Shown: positions 8,931 through 18,895, numbered from the stretch's first letter. The stretch is 64,000 nucleotides of DNA from Pycnococcus provasolii (GCA_938743325.2 OW568891.1:62001-126000), one strand, 5' to 3'. Program-made: numbers and translations. The notes: a model not told the origin generated them from the letters alone.

Positions 8931-11900
8931 TTAGTATCTCGACGAACCACCACCAACCTGAAGCGCGTGCAGGAGCTGAAGCCAAGAACGACGCACCGCA
9001 AGCATGGGCGAAAGCAAGTAAGGGAGCAGCACGAGCGAAACCACGAGCAGGAGACTCAGCGCGTACGCGGGGTGCAAAAATGTGCTCAGCGCACTGCCGC
9101 CGTCGTCGCCGCGGTTGCGCACGTCGGAGATCAGATACGTGAAGGGGTAAAAAACAAGCATCGGAAGCCACGTGCCAGCCAGCTGCCAGGTGGTCAGGCG
9201 GCTCGCACTCAACGTCGCTGTTAGCGCCGCCGCCCACAGGCAGGCGCTGAAAACGCCATTCGCCTCCACTGCCGTGTCACCGCCTCCGCGCAGAACGCCC
9301 GAGAACGACGAGTCGACGCCAAGACTCGAAGCGAATACAGCATACGACAGCGACGCATCCCACGCAGCCTTGCCGAGCCACGATGCCAGGTGCACGGCGC
9401 CGAGAGCGGCACGACCGCTCGTCAGCGACGACGACGACGACAGCGCACCATTTGGCGAGCTGCTGCTTGACTCTGGCGCCGGACTGCATGCGGCGCTCGT
9501 GCCGCCTGGTGAAACGCCGAGCACGTCGCCACCGCTCCAAATGGCGGAAGATCCAGTCTGTACCGCGTGGCTGTTGGGCAGCAGCATTGGCTGCAGCAAC
9601 CTCGCAGCGTGGTAGCACTCCGGACGCGCAAGGAGCTCCTCCTCGTCAATGTCCTTGTCGAGTACCAGGAAGAGCGCGGCGGCATTCGTGTACAGCGCAT
9701 TGTAAAGCATCAGACTCGAGGCAGGGAAGAGCGAGGCACCGCTGAACGCGCTCGAGAAGGCGTTGTGAAGGAGCTGGCATAGGCTCAGCAAGACGCTCTT
9801 GTATATAGAATATGCCGTCACGAGGGCGGTGCGTTTGTGCGCATAGCGGCCGTGAACCAGCACAAGGCGCTGAAGATGTCGAAACCTCTCAATCGCGTAG
9901 TCCGAGGCGAGACATGCCGCGGAGCCTTCGCGGCCAGCCACGCCGACGCCGACGTGGGCAGCGCGTATCATCGAGACGTCGTTACCTCCATCGCCAATCG
10001 CGGCCACGCGGCTGCCAGGACTAGCTATCCCAGCAACTCGCTTCGCAAATCGACAGAGCCGCGCCTTCTGCTGTGGCGTGCAGCGGTAGCACACGACGCC
10101 GCTGACAGATGCAACGATGCCAAGCAGAAGTTCCTCGTTGGTCGAAAGCTCGCCCCTGCTCGCGGTCGGCGCGTTCTCGCCGTCCTCTGCACTCAGGCAT
10201 CCATTTAGTGTGTCACCGTGCAACACGACAATATGATCGACGCCGGCAAGGAGCGGGTCGCGCACACGCGTGGACGCCTCGCGCAAGCTTTCCGCAATCG
10301 CCGCGGCGTCACCGCCAGACAACTCCACGATGCCACCTCGAGGCTGCTGGTGTGCAAGACCCGCGCGGTACGCGACGTGCATGGCGGTGGCGCGCTGATC
10401 GCCCGTCAGCATCCAAACTGCAATGCCAGCACGCTTAAGTCGTGTCACAGTGTCCAAAACGCCGTGCTGCAGCTCGTCCTCGATGCCAACCACGCCGAGC
10501 GGATGCAACGCCTTCTCGATTTGGTCGTAAGCTGCCGCGACGTGCTCGTCGCGGCGATGCAGGCTCTCGCGCGCCTTCTTTGCCGCGGCGGACCACGATG
10601 CGTATTCTTCGGCGGACAGCTCACGCCATGCGATGCCTAGCGCGCGAAGGCCCTTGAGCGATAGAAACTCCGCAGCCTGATGACCTTGCTCCGCCGCCGT
10701 CGTCGACGTCGATGCCACACGACGCTCGGAGAAGACGACGTCCACGGAACCCTTGCACACGAGAAAGAGGCGATCTGAGTCGGATGACGGCGCGCCACGT
10801 CCTCTCCATCCAGACATTTGGCCGCCACCCGCCACGCCACCCGTGGGCAGTTGACCGCGCACGACGACAGACATGCGCCTTCGCTCGGAGGTGAACTCGA
10901 GAACGTCGAGAATCTCGTACGTCTGCAGACCGCCCCCGCCGGCGCCAAGGTCAAGCGTGCACGATCCTGTCACGTCCTCACGACGCTGCATGCGCACATA
11001 TCCCGTGCGCGCCGCACCTTGCACGATAGCAAGCTCATCTGGCGATGCGCCGCTCAGCGCTGCGGGGCGGTCAGGCGCGGGCGGCACCGCCGTGACACTC
11101 GTGCACAAAAGTGCGGCGGTGAGCATGCCCCGTCGCTCGGCAACGTGTGTCTCATCGTCGACAATATTGCCGTAGCCCGCCGACGCCGAGTACTCTTCCG
11201 CGGTTGTTCTACCTCCTGGTGTCGAACTGAGGAGTGCAAGCTCCTCGTCCGCCGCGACAGCTGCTCCGGCCGGTATCTGGTGCCGCCTTTGTCGCAGCGG
11301 ACGGCTCGTCGTGGCACTCGACGCTAAGCTGCCTCCGTCGCCGCTTGCGGATGCCTCCGAGCTGCCGCTCATGCGCCGTGCCGCGGGAACTTGGTAAACA
11401 TACCGTCCCACGCCTTCACCAATCCCACTGCCGACAGGCACCATCACGCCGTAGCTCACGAGCCTGAGACGATTCTCCGTCAGCGTGCCAGTCTTGTCGC
11501 ACAGCAGGTGCGTGATGCATCCGAGGTCCTCCACGATCTCCGTCGCGTTGGCACGCGCGGCGATGCGCTTCGGTCCATCTGCCATCTTCAAGTCCCAGTC
11601 AATCAGTCTCGCGTAGTAGCTCTTCGCAATGTCGAGCGTCACCTTGAGGCTTATGGGGATCATCACGCTGCACAGCAGCTCGAAGCGCAGCGGGATGAGA
11701 AGCGGCAGGTACCAGACGTTAGGCTGGTGCTGTTCGGCAAGGTACCAGTGTGCTGGCGCCACCTGCTCTCTCCACGTGTTTCCTCGCACGATGCCACAGT
11801 ATGTGACTGCGAGCATCTGCACTGCGAACACTGCCGCAAGCGCGGCATCCACTCTGGCATCTAGCGCAGAACGCTTCGGCGGCGCCGCGGCGGCGGCGGA

Positions 11901-12764
11901 GGACGCGACAGCCACTTTCGTTTCCTGGCCTGTGTACACGGCGACGACGGCGCACCAAGCGCGGCTGCGCATCGCGGGTGGGCCGCACTGGACGACCGTG
12001 CATCCCTTGAGGATCGCATGCGCCTCGTGGAATGCGAACGTCTCTCCTGATTCGAGGCGCACGACGCCGCGGAACGTGCGCACGTCACCGTCGGGTGGCG
12101 GGAAGACGACCTCGCCGCTGACGGCTGGCACCTCGCAGCCTGGCGCAAACGCGGCATCCGGCACCGGCGACACTCGCCGCTTGACGTCCGCCTCTCCGTC
12201 GAGTGCGCTCGTCTCGATGAGCACGGCGTTGGCCGGCAGGTGGCTGGCCAGCACGACGGCGTCGCACGGGCACTCGTCGCCGTCCCTTAAGATGAGCACG
12301 TCACCTGGCCTGACTTGTCTTGACGTAGCTTGCTTTGCGCCTCCTTCTCCCGGTTCTGCGAGTCGGACGGCACGCGCGTTGTACGCGTCGTCCGCCTTGC
12401 CTCTCTTGACGTCGTCGTTCAGCTCTCGTGCGGCGGATATGACGACGATGACGATGAGCGGCCCCCACGTGCTCCACGGGTTGACTGGCGCGATGGCTGG
12501 CCACAGCTGCATCGTGGCGATGAGGAGGAAGTATCTGTTCATGAATCTTCGAAACTGCTCCGCAAGGTTAAGCGGCACGAATGTCAGGTATGTGTACTTC
12601 GTGTTTCGCACGGCGTTGGATTTTGACCGAGACCACATGAGATGTTGCGAAGATGAAGGTGAAGATGCAGATGAAGATGAAGAGGCCGCCCCAAAAGGCG
12701 CGGAGTAGCTTTGAGGCAGGCCATGACCACCATGTTGTACAAACGACGACGACGAAGGAGGCAT
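8931..12764 (-). CDS. P4-type phospholipid-transporting ATPase (flippase)
   Basis: 1,277 residues from ATG 12762-12764. P4 hallmarks in order: N-terminal FVPLNLAEQFRRFMNRYFLL leading into TM1; A-domain LDGEADVKRR, where the usual DGET Thr is Ala but the Glu is kept; IPISLKVTLD in TM4; phosphorylation site CDKTGTLTENRL at about residue 425; ATP-binding GASPDELAIVQGA and LTGDQRATA; hinge GDGGNDVSMI at about 925; then the C-terminal membrane helices. The enzyme flips aminophospholipids toward the cytosolic leaflet in Golgi, endosome or plasma membrane, usually with a CDC50 partner (not in this window). A Ser/Gly-rich insertion follows the P-site. A TGTAA lies about 37 bases after the stop (TTACA 8890-8894). 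Divergent from the AlkB-like gene, sharing a 180-bp promoter. Confidence 0.93.
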   Translation of the reverse strand: MPPSSSSFVQHGGHGLPQSYSAPFGAASSSSSASSPSSSQHLMWSRSKSNAVRNTKYTYLTFVPLNLAEQFRRFMNRYFLLIATMQLWPAIAPVNPWSTWGPLIVIVVISAARELNDDVKRGKADDAYNARAVRLAEPGEGGAKQATSRQVRPGDVLILRDGDECPCDAVVLASHLPANAVLIETSALDGEADVKRRVSPVPDAAFAPGCEVPAVSGEVVFPPPDGDVRTFRGVVRLESGETFAFHEAHAILKGCTVVQCGPPAMRSRAWCAVVAVYTGQETKVAVASSAAAAAPPKRSALDARVDAALAAVFAVQMLAVTYCGIVRGNTWREQVAPAHWYLAEQHQPNVWYLPLLIPLRFELLCSVMIPISLKVTLDIAKSYYARLIDWDLKMADGPKRIAARANATEIVEDLGCITHLLCDKTGTLTENRLRLVSYGVMVPVGSGIGEGVGRYVYQVPAARRMSGSSEASASGDGGSLASSATTSRPLRQRRHQIPAGAAVAADEELALLSSTPGGRTTAEEYSASAGYGNIVDDETHVAERRGMLTAALLCTSVTAVPPAPDRPAALSGASPDELAIVQGAARTGYVRMQRREDVTGSCTLDLGAGGGGLQTYEILDVLEFTSERRRMSVVVRGQLPTGGVAGGGQMSGWRGRGAPSSDSDRLFLVCKGSVDVVFSERRVASTSTTAAEQGHQAAEFLSLKGLRALGIAWRELSAEEYASWSAAAKKARESLHRRDEHVAAAYDQIEKALHPLGVVGIEDELQHGVLDTVTRLKRAGIAVWMLTGDQRATAMHVAYRAGLAHQQPRGGIVELSGGDAAAIAESLREASTRVRDPLLAGVDHIVVLHGDTLNGCLSAEDGENAPTASRGELSTNEELLLGIVASVSGVVCYRCTPQQKARLCRFAKRVAGIASPGSRVAAIGDGGNDVSMIRAAHVGVGVAGREGSAACLASDYAIERFRHLQRLVLVHGRYAHKRTALVTAYSIYKSVLLSLCQLLHNAFSSAFSGASLFPASSLMLYNALYTNAAALFLVLDKDIDEEELLARPECYHAARLLQPMLLPNSHAVQTGSSAIWSGGDVLGVSPGGTSAACSPAPESSSSSPNGALSSSSSLTSGRAALGAVHLASWLGKAAWDASLSYAVFASSLGVDSSFSGVLRGGGDTAVEANGVFSACLWAAALTATLSASRLTTWQLAGTWLPMLVFYPFTYLISDVRNRGDDGGSALSTFLHPAYALSLLLVVSLVLLPYLLSPMLAVRRSWLQLLHALQVGGGSSRY

Positions 12765-12846
12765 CTGAGATCGCAGAAAGAAGTGAGGTTGAGATATCGG
12801 ATCTGCTTCTGAGATAAAGGTTATCGGAAAGCAGGCCTCTCCTTCG

Positions 12847-12873
12847 TAACCCTAACCCTAAAACCCTAATCCT
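12847..12873. promoter_or_regulatory. telo-box-like repeat in bidirectional promoter
   Basis: TAACCCTAACCC, then TAAAACCCTAATCC, in the 181-bp gap between the divergent P4-ATPase and AlkB-like genes, 73-100 bp from each ATG. Candidate shared cis-element. Confidence 0.5.
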
Positions 12874-12945
12874 CCCTCTTCTTCTCTCTTCCCATCGTTT
12901 TCTCTCTCTGCTCTGTGACACTTCCATATCGTCTTGCACCAAGCC

Positions 12946-13713
12946 ATGGCGTCCTCCTCCTTGGACTTTGTCGGCAACCAAGACAACAATGACGTCTTGA
13001 ACTCGCATGAGCACTCGTCGAATGTGCGTGTGCTCGTCGATGAAAACCCGAAGTGCGTCTGCATGTACGTGCCGAACGCGCTCGACGACGAGGTCGCGTC
13101 AACCTTGCTCGAGAAACTCGGCGCATGTAAGGGACCGGGCGACGTGGAGAATAGCACTGCTCTTGGCTCGCTTTGGCACCAATACACGGACGACAACGGG
13201 CCGCAAGACCGTTTGGCGGCGTACTGGGGCGATACATGCTGTGATTTCTGGTTCGTGGGACTCTTATTACACCCTGCTCCTTGGCCGGCAAACTTACCTG
13301 AACTTCTCTCGGCAAGACGCGCAGCGCAGCAGGCAGCGGAGTACTGCCAACGAAGATATGGAGGGAAACTCGATGCGACGAAACTAACGAGTTGCCTTGC
13401 GAACTACTACAGGCGAGGACAAGGGCATATCGACGCGCACGGAGACGAAGTGAGAGCGCACGGAGAGGATAAGTACGTCATATCCATTTCTCTCGGAGGA
13501 CCAAGAGAGTTCGTTCTCACCGAGCGCGGGGGAAGTCAGCGAGAGATGCGCCTACAACTGGAACACGGATCCGCACTCGTCATGCGAGGCGAGGATATGC
13601 AAACGGCGTGGAAACACGCGCTGCCACTTGAAGGAAACGACGCACCCGCGCGCATTGGACTGACTTTTCGCTCCATTGTTCCCGGGTACGAACACATTGT
13701 AAAAAAATTGTAA
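12946..13713 (+). CDS. AlkB-like 2OG-Fe(II) dioxygenase
   Basis: 255 residues from ATG 12946; the frame is open 12 bases earlier but only to TTG. The fold markers are NYYRRGQGHIDAHGDE, which carries the HxD iron motif, then ISISLGGPREFVL, a distal KHALP His, and the closing RIGLTFRSIVPGYE, where the first Arg would contact 2-oxoglutarate. This pattern is that of ALKBH2/3-type enzymes, which oxidatively demethylate 1-methyladenine and 3-methylcytosine in DNA or RNA. It lacks an obvious organelle signal, so nuclear or cytosolic is likely. Shares a short bidirectional promoter with the P4-ATPase. The substrate cannot be set from sequence alone. Confidence 0.85.
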   Translation: MASSSLDFVGNQDNNDVLNSHEHSSNVRVLVDENPKCVCMYVPNALDDEVASTLLEKLGACKGPGDVENSTALGSLWHQYTDDNGPQDRLAAYWGDTCCDFWFVGLLLHPAPWPANLPELLSARRAAQQAAEYCQRRYGGKLDATKLTSCLANYYRRGQGHIDAHGDEVRAHGEDKYVISISLGGPREFVLTERGGSQREMRLQLEHGSALVMRGEDMQTAWKHALPLEGNDAPARIGLTFRSIVPGYEHIVKKL

Positions 13714-13770
13714 GCACGCTCACTATGTCTGGGAGTGAACGAAACATGTCTCGGAGTTACATTGATTTGC

Positions 13771-14676
13771 TCAGGGAGCGGAGCTGGTGGCATGCGCCAC
13801 GGCGGAGTCGGTAAACGCAGCCTTTCTCTTTTCGCAAAACGCTGCCATACCCTCCCGTCGGTCGTCAAGGTCGAAGGTGTCGTAGAAAAGCTGTCGCTCA
13901 AACTCGAGGCCCTCGTCTAGGGCGACAAAGGCGTCCGCGGCGTCTACGGCACGCTTGGCGAGGGCGACAGAGGGCGACGACAGCGCGGCAATTGCCTGCG
14001 CCGCTTCCACCGCCTCTGGCAGGCATCGTTCGACGGGCACGACGCGGCTTACCAGCCCACTCCTCTCCGCCTCGTGAGCCTTCATGCGCCGTCCCGTCAA
14101 GATGAGGTCCATAGCCTTCGACTTGCCCACCGCGCGTATCATACGCTGTGTTCCACCAAATCCTGGTATTGTTCCGAGCGACAGCTCGGGCAAGCCGAAC
14201 TGCGCGTTCTCCGCGGCGATGACGATGTCGCACGCAAGCGCGAGTTCGCACCCTCCTCCAAATGCATACCCGCGCACTGCTGCAATTTTGGGCTTCGACG
14301 TAGCTCCCATGGCGTCGTACCACGTCTTGAGGCACGCTTTTTTTACGCAGTCTTCGCGGTTGGCATGCTCGCGCGCAAGTTCCTTCACGTCCGCGCCCGC
14401 GGCGAATGCCTTGTCGTTCCCCGTGATGACGACCGCGCCAACCGCCTGATCCTGTTGAGCGTGTGCGAGCGCCACGCCGAGATCTTTCATCAGCGCATCA
14501 CTTAGAGCGTTGAGTGCTTTCGGTCGGTTGAGCTCAACGACGAGCACGCCAGCAGCTAGGGTGGTTAGAGTGACGTGCTCCATGGGTGAGAGTGAAGAGG
14601 AAGAAGAGTACAAGCGGTGAGCATGAGCACGCACGAGTGAGCGGCATAGCGAGCGTGCTGCGCGAGCGAAGGACAT
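13771..14676 (-). CDS. enoyl-CoA hydratase, mitochondrial
   Basis: 301 residues from ATG 14674-14676; the upstream extension of the frame looks like 5' UTR. The N-terminus MSFARAARSLCRSLVRAHAH followed by LYSSSSS is a typical mitochondrial presequence. The crotonase core is intact: oxyanion-hole region KAFAAGADVKEL, then GGGCELALACDIV and LPELSLGTIPGFGGTQ, which hold both catalytic Glu residues of ECHS1. It hydrates trans-2-enoyl-CoA in fatty-acid and branched-chain amino-acid breakdown. A TGTAA signal (TTACA 13757-13761) lies 10 bases after the stop, and the 3' end converges with the AlkB-like gene. Confidence 0.93.
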   Translation of the reverse strand: MSFARAARSLCRSLVRAHAHRLYSSSSSLSPMEHVTLTTLAAGVLVVELNRPKALNALSDALMKDLGVALAHAQQDQAVGAVVITGNDKAFAAGADVKELAREHANREDCVKKACLKTWYDAMGATSKPKIAAVRGYAFGGGCELALACDIVIAAENAQFGLPELSLGTIPGFGGTQRMIRAVGKSKAMDLILTGRRMKAHEAERSGLVSRVVPVERCLPEAVEAAQAIAALSSPSVALAKRAVDAADAFVALDEGLEFERQLFYDTFDLDDRREGMAAFCEKRKAAFTDSAVAHATSSAP

Positions 14677-14887
14677 GCCACCCCGGTGGGATGTGGTTTT
14701 ATTTCGGCTGACACGTGGAAAAAGTGGCGTTGGAGTTGGGACAAATCCCCGAATCCGCGAATCAGAAAAATTCCTCTCTCCACAACTGCTCCATAGCACC
14801 GCACAGCACAGCACGGCACAGCACGCCAGCCGTCACGTGCTCGTCTTTAAAAAAAAATAGTACACGACAGTTACACGAAACGCATAG

Positions 14888-16105
14888 TCAGGCATTGTCT
14901 CCTGCCGCCGTCTCCGGTGGTGTCGGCGAACGCGAACGACCACCCCGGCGACGACCACGCCGGTTCCTCTTCTTGGCCTGCCGCGTCTCCACGCCCCAGC
15001 TGTCGCACAGCTCGCGGCTTGGCATGCCCGCGAGAGGCGGGTTCTTCGTGCGCATGCGACGCGCAAGACAAAGGCGCATGTGCTCCTCCTCGTCGCTCAC
15101 AAGTGTCGCCGTCTCATTCTCGTCGGCAAGTGTCGGCAGTTCGCGCCAAGCATCTGTGCGGGAATACACGCGCGCGCCGTGACTTGCATCCACTGCCACG
15201 TGACGAGGCGATATCGACTCGTTCGACTCGTCCACGATGTCGCCAAACACCGTCACCTTCGTGCCACACACGTTCGAGAGCAACGCGCTCTCGTTATCGC
15301 CTCTCAGCGAGATTGCACGCCGCACGCCAAACTGCGCGTCAGGACCGTCGCGCGACAATAGGAAGATCTCGCCCACACGCCAATGGATAGGAAATGGTCC
15401 TTCAGCGATAAGGGAAGCTTCCGCCTCTCGCGCATCGTCGTGGTTGTCGAAGTGCGCAATGGTGAGGTGAGGTGTGAAGACTCCGCCATGGTTCGATGTC
15501 TGCTCATGACAGAAAGGGACGGCGCCTTGAAGCTTTGCTTGAAGCATTTGGAACGATTCTATTGGCTCGGGTCTTAGAAATAGTGTCGCACGACCTGACT
15601 TGTGATAGAAGACACCTGGCGCGGTAAGTTTGGCGTCAAACGCGTCCATGTTTGAAAGCGCCTCCGCCAAAGCAGGCACGTGTTCGTCAAACTGGTTCGC
15701 ATTCACGAAGGGGTACACGAGGTTGCAGTGAGGCGGCCAACGATAGAGTCCCGAGTCTTTCAATCGTTTTCTCAATTCCTGGCACTTGCACCACGCTTCC
15801 TCGTGCATGGGCGTGGGTATTGCGCACACGGTTGTGTGGTGCACCTTCGCGGGCGGCTTGGGTGACGTCGTCGTCGTCTTGGTCGACTTGACATCGTCGA
15901 TAGAAGGCTCAGGTAATGATGAAGCTTGTGATTCCGAATTCGAACTCTCACGAAAAGACGGGTGAACTCGCGAGCTAGAGCTAGAGCTAGAACTAGATCC
16001 GCGACAAGATCCGCGACGGCGAGTAGTTCGAGTAGGCCATAACTTCAGCCGTGGCAGCCCCGGCACGCACGCGCAACACGACGTCATGTGAGGACACGTC
16101 AGCAT
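14888..16105 (-). CDS. 2H phosphoesterase / 2'-5' RNA ligase-like protein
   Basis: 405 residues from ATG 16103-16105 (a second in-frame ATG at 16085-16087 is also possible). The N-terminal 50 residues are basic and Ser-rich and could be an organelle transit peptide. The 2H domain spans about residues 85-260: the first motif is WPPHCNLVYPFV (H-x-N in place of the common H-x-T/S) and the second is TPHLTIAHF. Between them is the usual central alpha/beta region. The family opens or closes 2',3'-cyclic phosphates on RNA or small nucleotides. The C-terminus ends in an Arg-rich RNRRGRRRGGRSRS tail suited to RNA binding. TGTAA (TTACA 14871-14875) follows the stop. Confidence 0.8.
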   Translation of the reverse strand: MLTCPHMTSCCACVPGLPRLKLWPTRTTRRRGSCRGSSSSSSSSSRVHPSFRESSNSESQASSLPEPSIDDVKSTKTTTTSPKPPAKVHHTTVCAIPTPMHEEAWCKCQELRKRLKDSGLYRWPPHCNLVYPFVNANQFDEHVPALAEALSNMDAFDAKLTAPGVFYHKSGRATLFLRPEPIESFQMLQAKLQGAVPFCHEQTSNHGGVFTPHLTIAHFDNHDDAREAEASLIAEGPFPIHWRVGEIFLLSRDGPDAQFGVRRAISLRGDNESALLSNVCGTKVTVFGDIVDESNESISPRHVAVDASHGARVYSRTDAWRELPTLADENETATLVSDEEEHMRLCLARRMRTKNPPLAGMPSRELCDSWGVETRQAKKRNRRGRRRGGRSRSPTPPETAAGDNA

Positions 16106-16132
16106 CCACGAACTGCAGGGACCACTACGGTA

Positions 16133-17209
16133 ATGGAGGGGGAAAACCTCGAAAGTCCCGGGCCGGGTGGGTGTTCTTGTTCTTCGCTTGTCATTTTTCC
16201 GTCAAGGGACTCGTCGGCGTGCTCGTTCATGGACCTTGGTGGCGTCGTGCTATTACGCCTAGGTGTTCTTACGCCTAGTCGTGCATATGTGCGCCGCGGT
16301 CTCTCCTCGTGCCACAGAACAACAGGCTTTGACATCAAAAGGTCAGTTCAGAAGCACTACAAGTCGTGGTTGTCGTTCGACGCCGCCATGGCCGCCGCAG
16401 TCGTCACGTCGTGTACTCTGCACTCGTACGCGACGTATAGATATGGGGGTAGGGATGTCATGGACTCGCAGATTCCGTTCGCATGCAGAAATGTGCGCTC
16501 TGATGCGACTATCACCGAAAACGTTTCGCAAATTTTGAGCCGCGAAGGCATCGTGGTGCTGGAACTTGACGACGCCGTTCTGAACGCGTCTGAGCTCAAG
16601 TCAGCTCGGCAAGACGTCAGCGCGGCAAGACATCTGCTCGTGACGACGGGGAACGACAGCAACGTAAGGCAGGACAAAGTTGTGCGGGTTAACTCCACCG
16701 TCATCCTGGATGAAGAGAAGGAAGGACTTACAGGAGTCGGTTTGATGTTTTGCGTTGACCTTCTTCGCGGAGTGACGCACAGCTTGCTTGAGCACGGGTA
16801 CATAGAGTCACACACGCACCTCGTGCCTCGGCACGTGCAGCTTGCAGAGTACGGCGGCGACGACGGCGAGCACTACGTGTCGCACTTGGACGCGTGCTTA
16901 ACTTCTGTTTGGGAGATGGGCCTTCAATCGTATATGCAATCGCGCGATGCACGCGGTCGTGTTCTGACGTGCATTTTGTACTTGAATCCGTCCGACTGGG
17001 ACGTCGAAACGTCAGGCGGCGCACTTTCGTATCAGCACGTCGGCGGCGCCGACGCCGACGCCGACGCAAGTACGTGGACGAGCATCAGTCCCCGCGGCGG
17101 CACCATGGTGATCTTCGACAGTCGCCGCATCGTGCACCGCGTCGAGCCTTGCTACTCGACGCGTCACGCGTTGACGTGCTGGATCATGGGGCAGGTTGAC
17201 GACGTGTGA
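16133..17209 (+). CDS. 2OG-Fe(II) oxygenase, prolyl-4-hydroxylase/EGLN-like
   Basis: 358 residues from ATG 16133; the frame is open earlier but begins with GTG. An internal ATG at 16229 is an alternative that would place a basic, targeting-like N-terminus first. The catalytic core is C-terminal: YVSHLDACLT has the HxD iron ligands, ILYLNPSDWDVETSGGAL is the typical strand with W-GG, and IVHRVEPCYSTRHALTCW gives the distal His and the 2OG-binding Arg. This arrangement is that of PHD/EGLN-type prolyl hydroxylases. A GCCGAC microsatellite encodes an Ala-Asp run within the core. Divergent from the 2H gene, 28 bp between ATGs. Confidence 0.82.
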   Translation: MEGENLESPGPGGCSCSSLVIFPSRDSSACSFMDLGGVVLLRLGVLTPSRAYVRRGLSSCHRTTGFDIKRSVQKHYKSWLSFDAAMAAAVVTSCTLHSYATYRYGGRDVMDSQIPFACRNVRSDATITENVSQILSREGIVVLELDDAVLNASELKSARQDVSAARHLLVTTGNDSNVRQDKVVRVNSTVILDEEKEGLTGVGLMFCVDLLRGVTHSLLEHGYIESHTHLVPRHVQLAEYGGDDGEHYVSHLDACLTSVWEMGLQSYMQSRDARGRVLTCILYLNPSDWDVETSGGALSYQHVGGADADADASTWTSISPRGGTMVIFDSRRIVHRVEPCYSTRHALTCWIMGQVDDV

Positions 17210-17289
17210 GTACCTATCGTATACTACATATTAAGTAAAGTTGTACAGCATACCGAACTACACAGCACGCACAGCATACCAAAAACTAC

Positions 17290-17322
17290 GACCCTAAACC
17301 CCTAATCCTAAACCCCTAACCG
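17290..17322. promoter_or_regulatory. telo-box-like cluster, now separated from eIF4E by a transposon
   Basis: Four CCCTAA/CCCCTAA-type units downstream of the hydroxylase stop. Before the transposon inserted about 10-20 bp downstream, this cluster would have stood about 160 bp upstream of the eIF4E ATG, the same spacing as other telo-boxes in the window. Confidence 0.5.
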
Positions 17323-17331
17323 CTCACCTCA

Positions 17332-17339
17332 GTCTACAC
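17332..17339. repeat. target-site duplication, left copy
   Basis: GTCTACAC immediately outside the left inverted repeat; the same 8 bases follow the right inverted repeat at 21576-21583. Marks transposition with an 8-bp staggered cut. Confidence 0.85.
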
Positions 17340-17498
17340 GATGCAGGTCAGCCCCTTCCGGCCACCTTTAATTAGGCCCTGATTCAGGCGAAAAACGTCT
17401 TTAATTAGGCCCTAGGGCATAATTAAAGACTTTAGTTATGGGGTCAGTTTGGTCGCAGATTTTGCGAAGGACGCGAGTTTGGGGGTTTGTCATGGGTG
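17340..17498 (+). repeat. terminal inverted repeat, left arm
   Basis: 159 bp, identical base for base to the reverse complement of 21417-21575. Contains TTTAATTAGGCCCT twice and a related inverted TAATTAAAGAC, possible transposase-binding sites. An inward open frame runs through its inner end. Confidence 0.92.
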
Positions 17499-17883
17499 CG
17501 CCAGGCGCTCAGTGCTGACAACACCACCACCACTGCCACTGGCGCTTTACATTCAGCGGAACGCCTGGCGGCGCGCACAGCCAGGACGCAGTACGACAGG
17601 ACCGAGGTGTGCGGGCAGTGCCCTGCCGACGCAGCGTGATGGTCAACGTCGACGACGACACGGACAACTCCGTGGTCGTCACCACCTCGACCTTGCGCGG
17701 AGGCTTGGAAGGACATCTGCAGTGCCATGTGCAGTGCCAAGGGGCGAACAAGCAGGGCTTCACCCACGCGTTCGTACCGACGAATCCGAACGCCACAGGC
17801 AAGCGGTTCACGGCAACGACACGGCCATGTGTCGTCATCACCGAGGAGTTCGAGAAGGCCTGCAAGCGTCGGCATGGACACTG

Positions 17884-18895
17884 ATGCGCGACGTCGACGA
17901 CGACACGGACAACTCCGTGGTCGTCCCCACCTCGACCTCAATGATCGACATGGCCGTCGCGCACGCACACGCACACCAGCTCAACCGCCAAAAGCAAGCA
18001 GCTGACGACGTCGACTTTGGAACGATGACCATCGTCGTGCTCGCCATGGCGCTCTTCGCGGGTCTAGGCGTTCTGCCGCTGTACGTCGCAAAGGTGGACG
18101 CCACGTGGGAAGGACCAGGACTCGCCGTGGCGTGCGGCATGATGCTTGCCGCCTCGTTCGACCTGCTCGAGGATGGGTCGAACGGAAACGCGCTTGGGAC
18201 GACTCTGCCATATCTCGGAAACGCGGGAAGTCACAAGGTGGCATTGCTCGTAGGTGCGCTCTTGGGAATCGCCACCATGGGTTCCGTGAAGCGTTTCTTC
18301 TCGGGCAACGGCGACGACGGCGACGACGACGACGACGACGCAGCCAGGCAGATCGTCAAGGCGCTCAACGCTGCGGGCATGGGAAACACAAAGGACGATC
18401 TTTGCCAAGGACCAGGGCAGAGAGAGGAGCTGAGTAAAGCCAAGCAGGTGCAGTGCTTGCTGTACTTGCTCGTCTGCCTGTGACTTGCTCGTCTGCCTGT
18501 GCATACACAGCGGCGAGGGTATCTCCATGGGTGTCGCATTCAAGGCGGAGAGGGGATGGCAACAAGGCGTGCGTGTAGCCTTCAGCATGGGCTTGCATAA
18601 CGCGTGCGAAGGACTCGCCATCGCGCTCGTGCTCACCAGCAGCGGCTTTTCCAACGCCGCGGGAGCATTCTGGGCAATCATCACTCACCTGCCTCAAGTG
18701 CCTGGCGCGATGCTTTTCTACCTTGGCGCGCAGCACCTCGCCCCATGGCTTCCCGTGCTGCTCGGATGGGCCGGTGCGTCCATCCAAGCAGAACGACGAA
18801 AATCCCGACGCCGTGCGCGCTCGCGAGGCGAGGCGAAGAAGCGCGTACAGCGCGTACTGCGAAAGGGGGGGGCAGCCGCTGCGCGGCCACTTTGA
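17884..18895 (+). pseudogene. ZIP-family zinc/iron transporter copy broken by a 19-bp tandem duplication
   Basis: From ATG 17884 (or 17941) a frame encodes several ZIP membrane helices: VVLAMALFAGLGVLPLY, GLAVACGMMLAASFDLLEDG and KVALLVGALLGIATMG, with an Asp-rich loop. It stops at 18481-18483. The next frame continues exactly where expected with IHSGEGISMGVAF and GLHNACEGLAIALVL, the metal-binding TM4/TM5 motifs (HS..EG and HN..EG). The break is a tandem duplication of 19 bp (18464-18482 and 18483-18501), so the shift is a simple recent event. The end then drifts into an Arg-rich tail and another gene fragment. Lying inside the transposon, it is probably a captured host gene copy. An active spliced form cannot be excluded but no splice signals fit. 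Confidence 0.78.

Noticed and set aside
17449-17883. TTG-started frame through the left TIR as a coding start
   Set aside because: No ATG until 17884; the frame before it is Arg-rich and has no domain.
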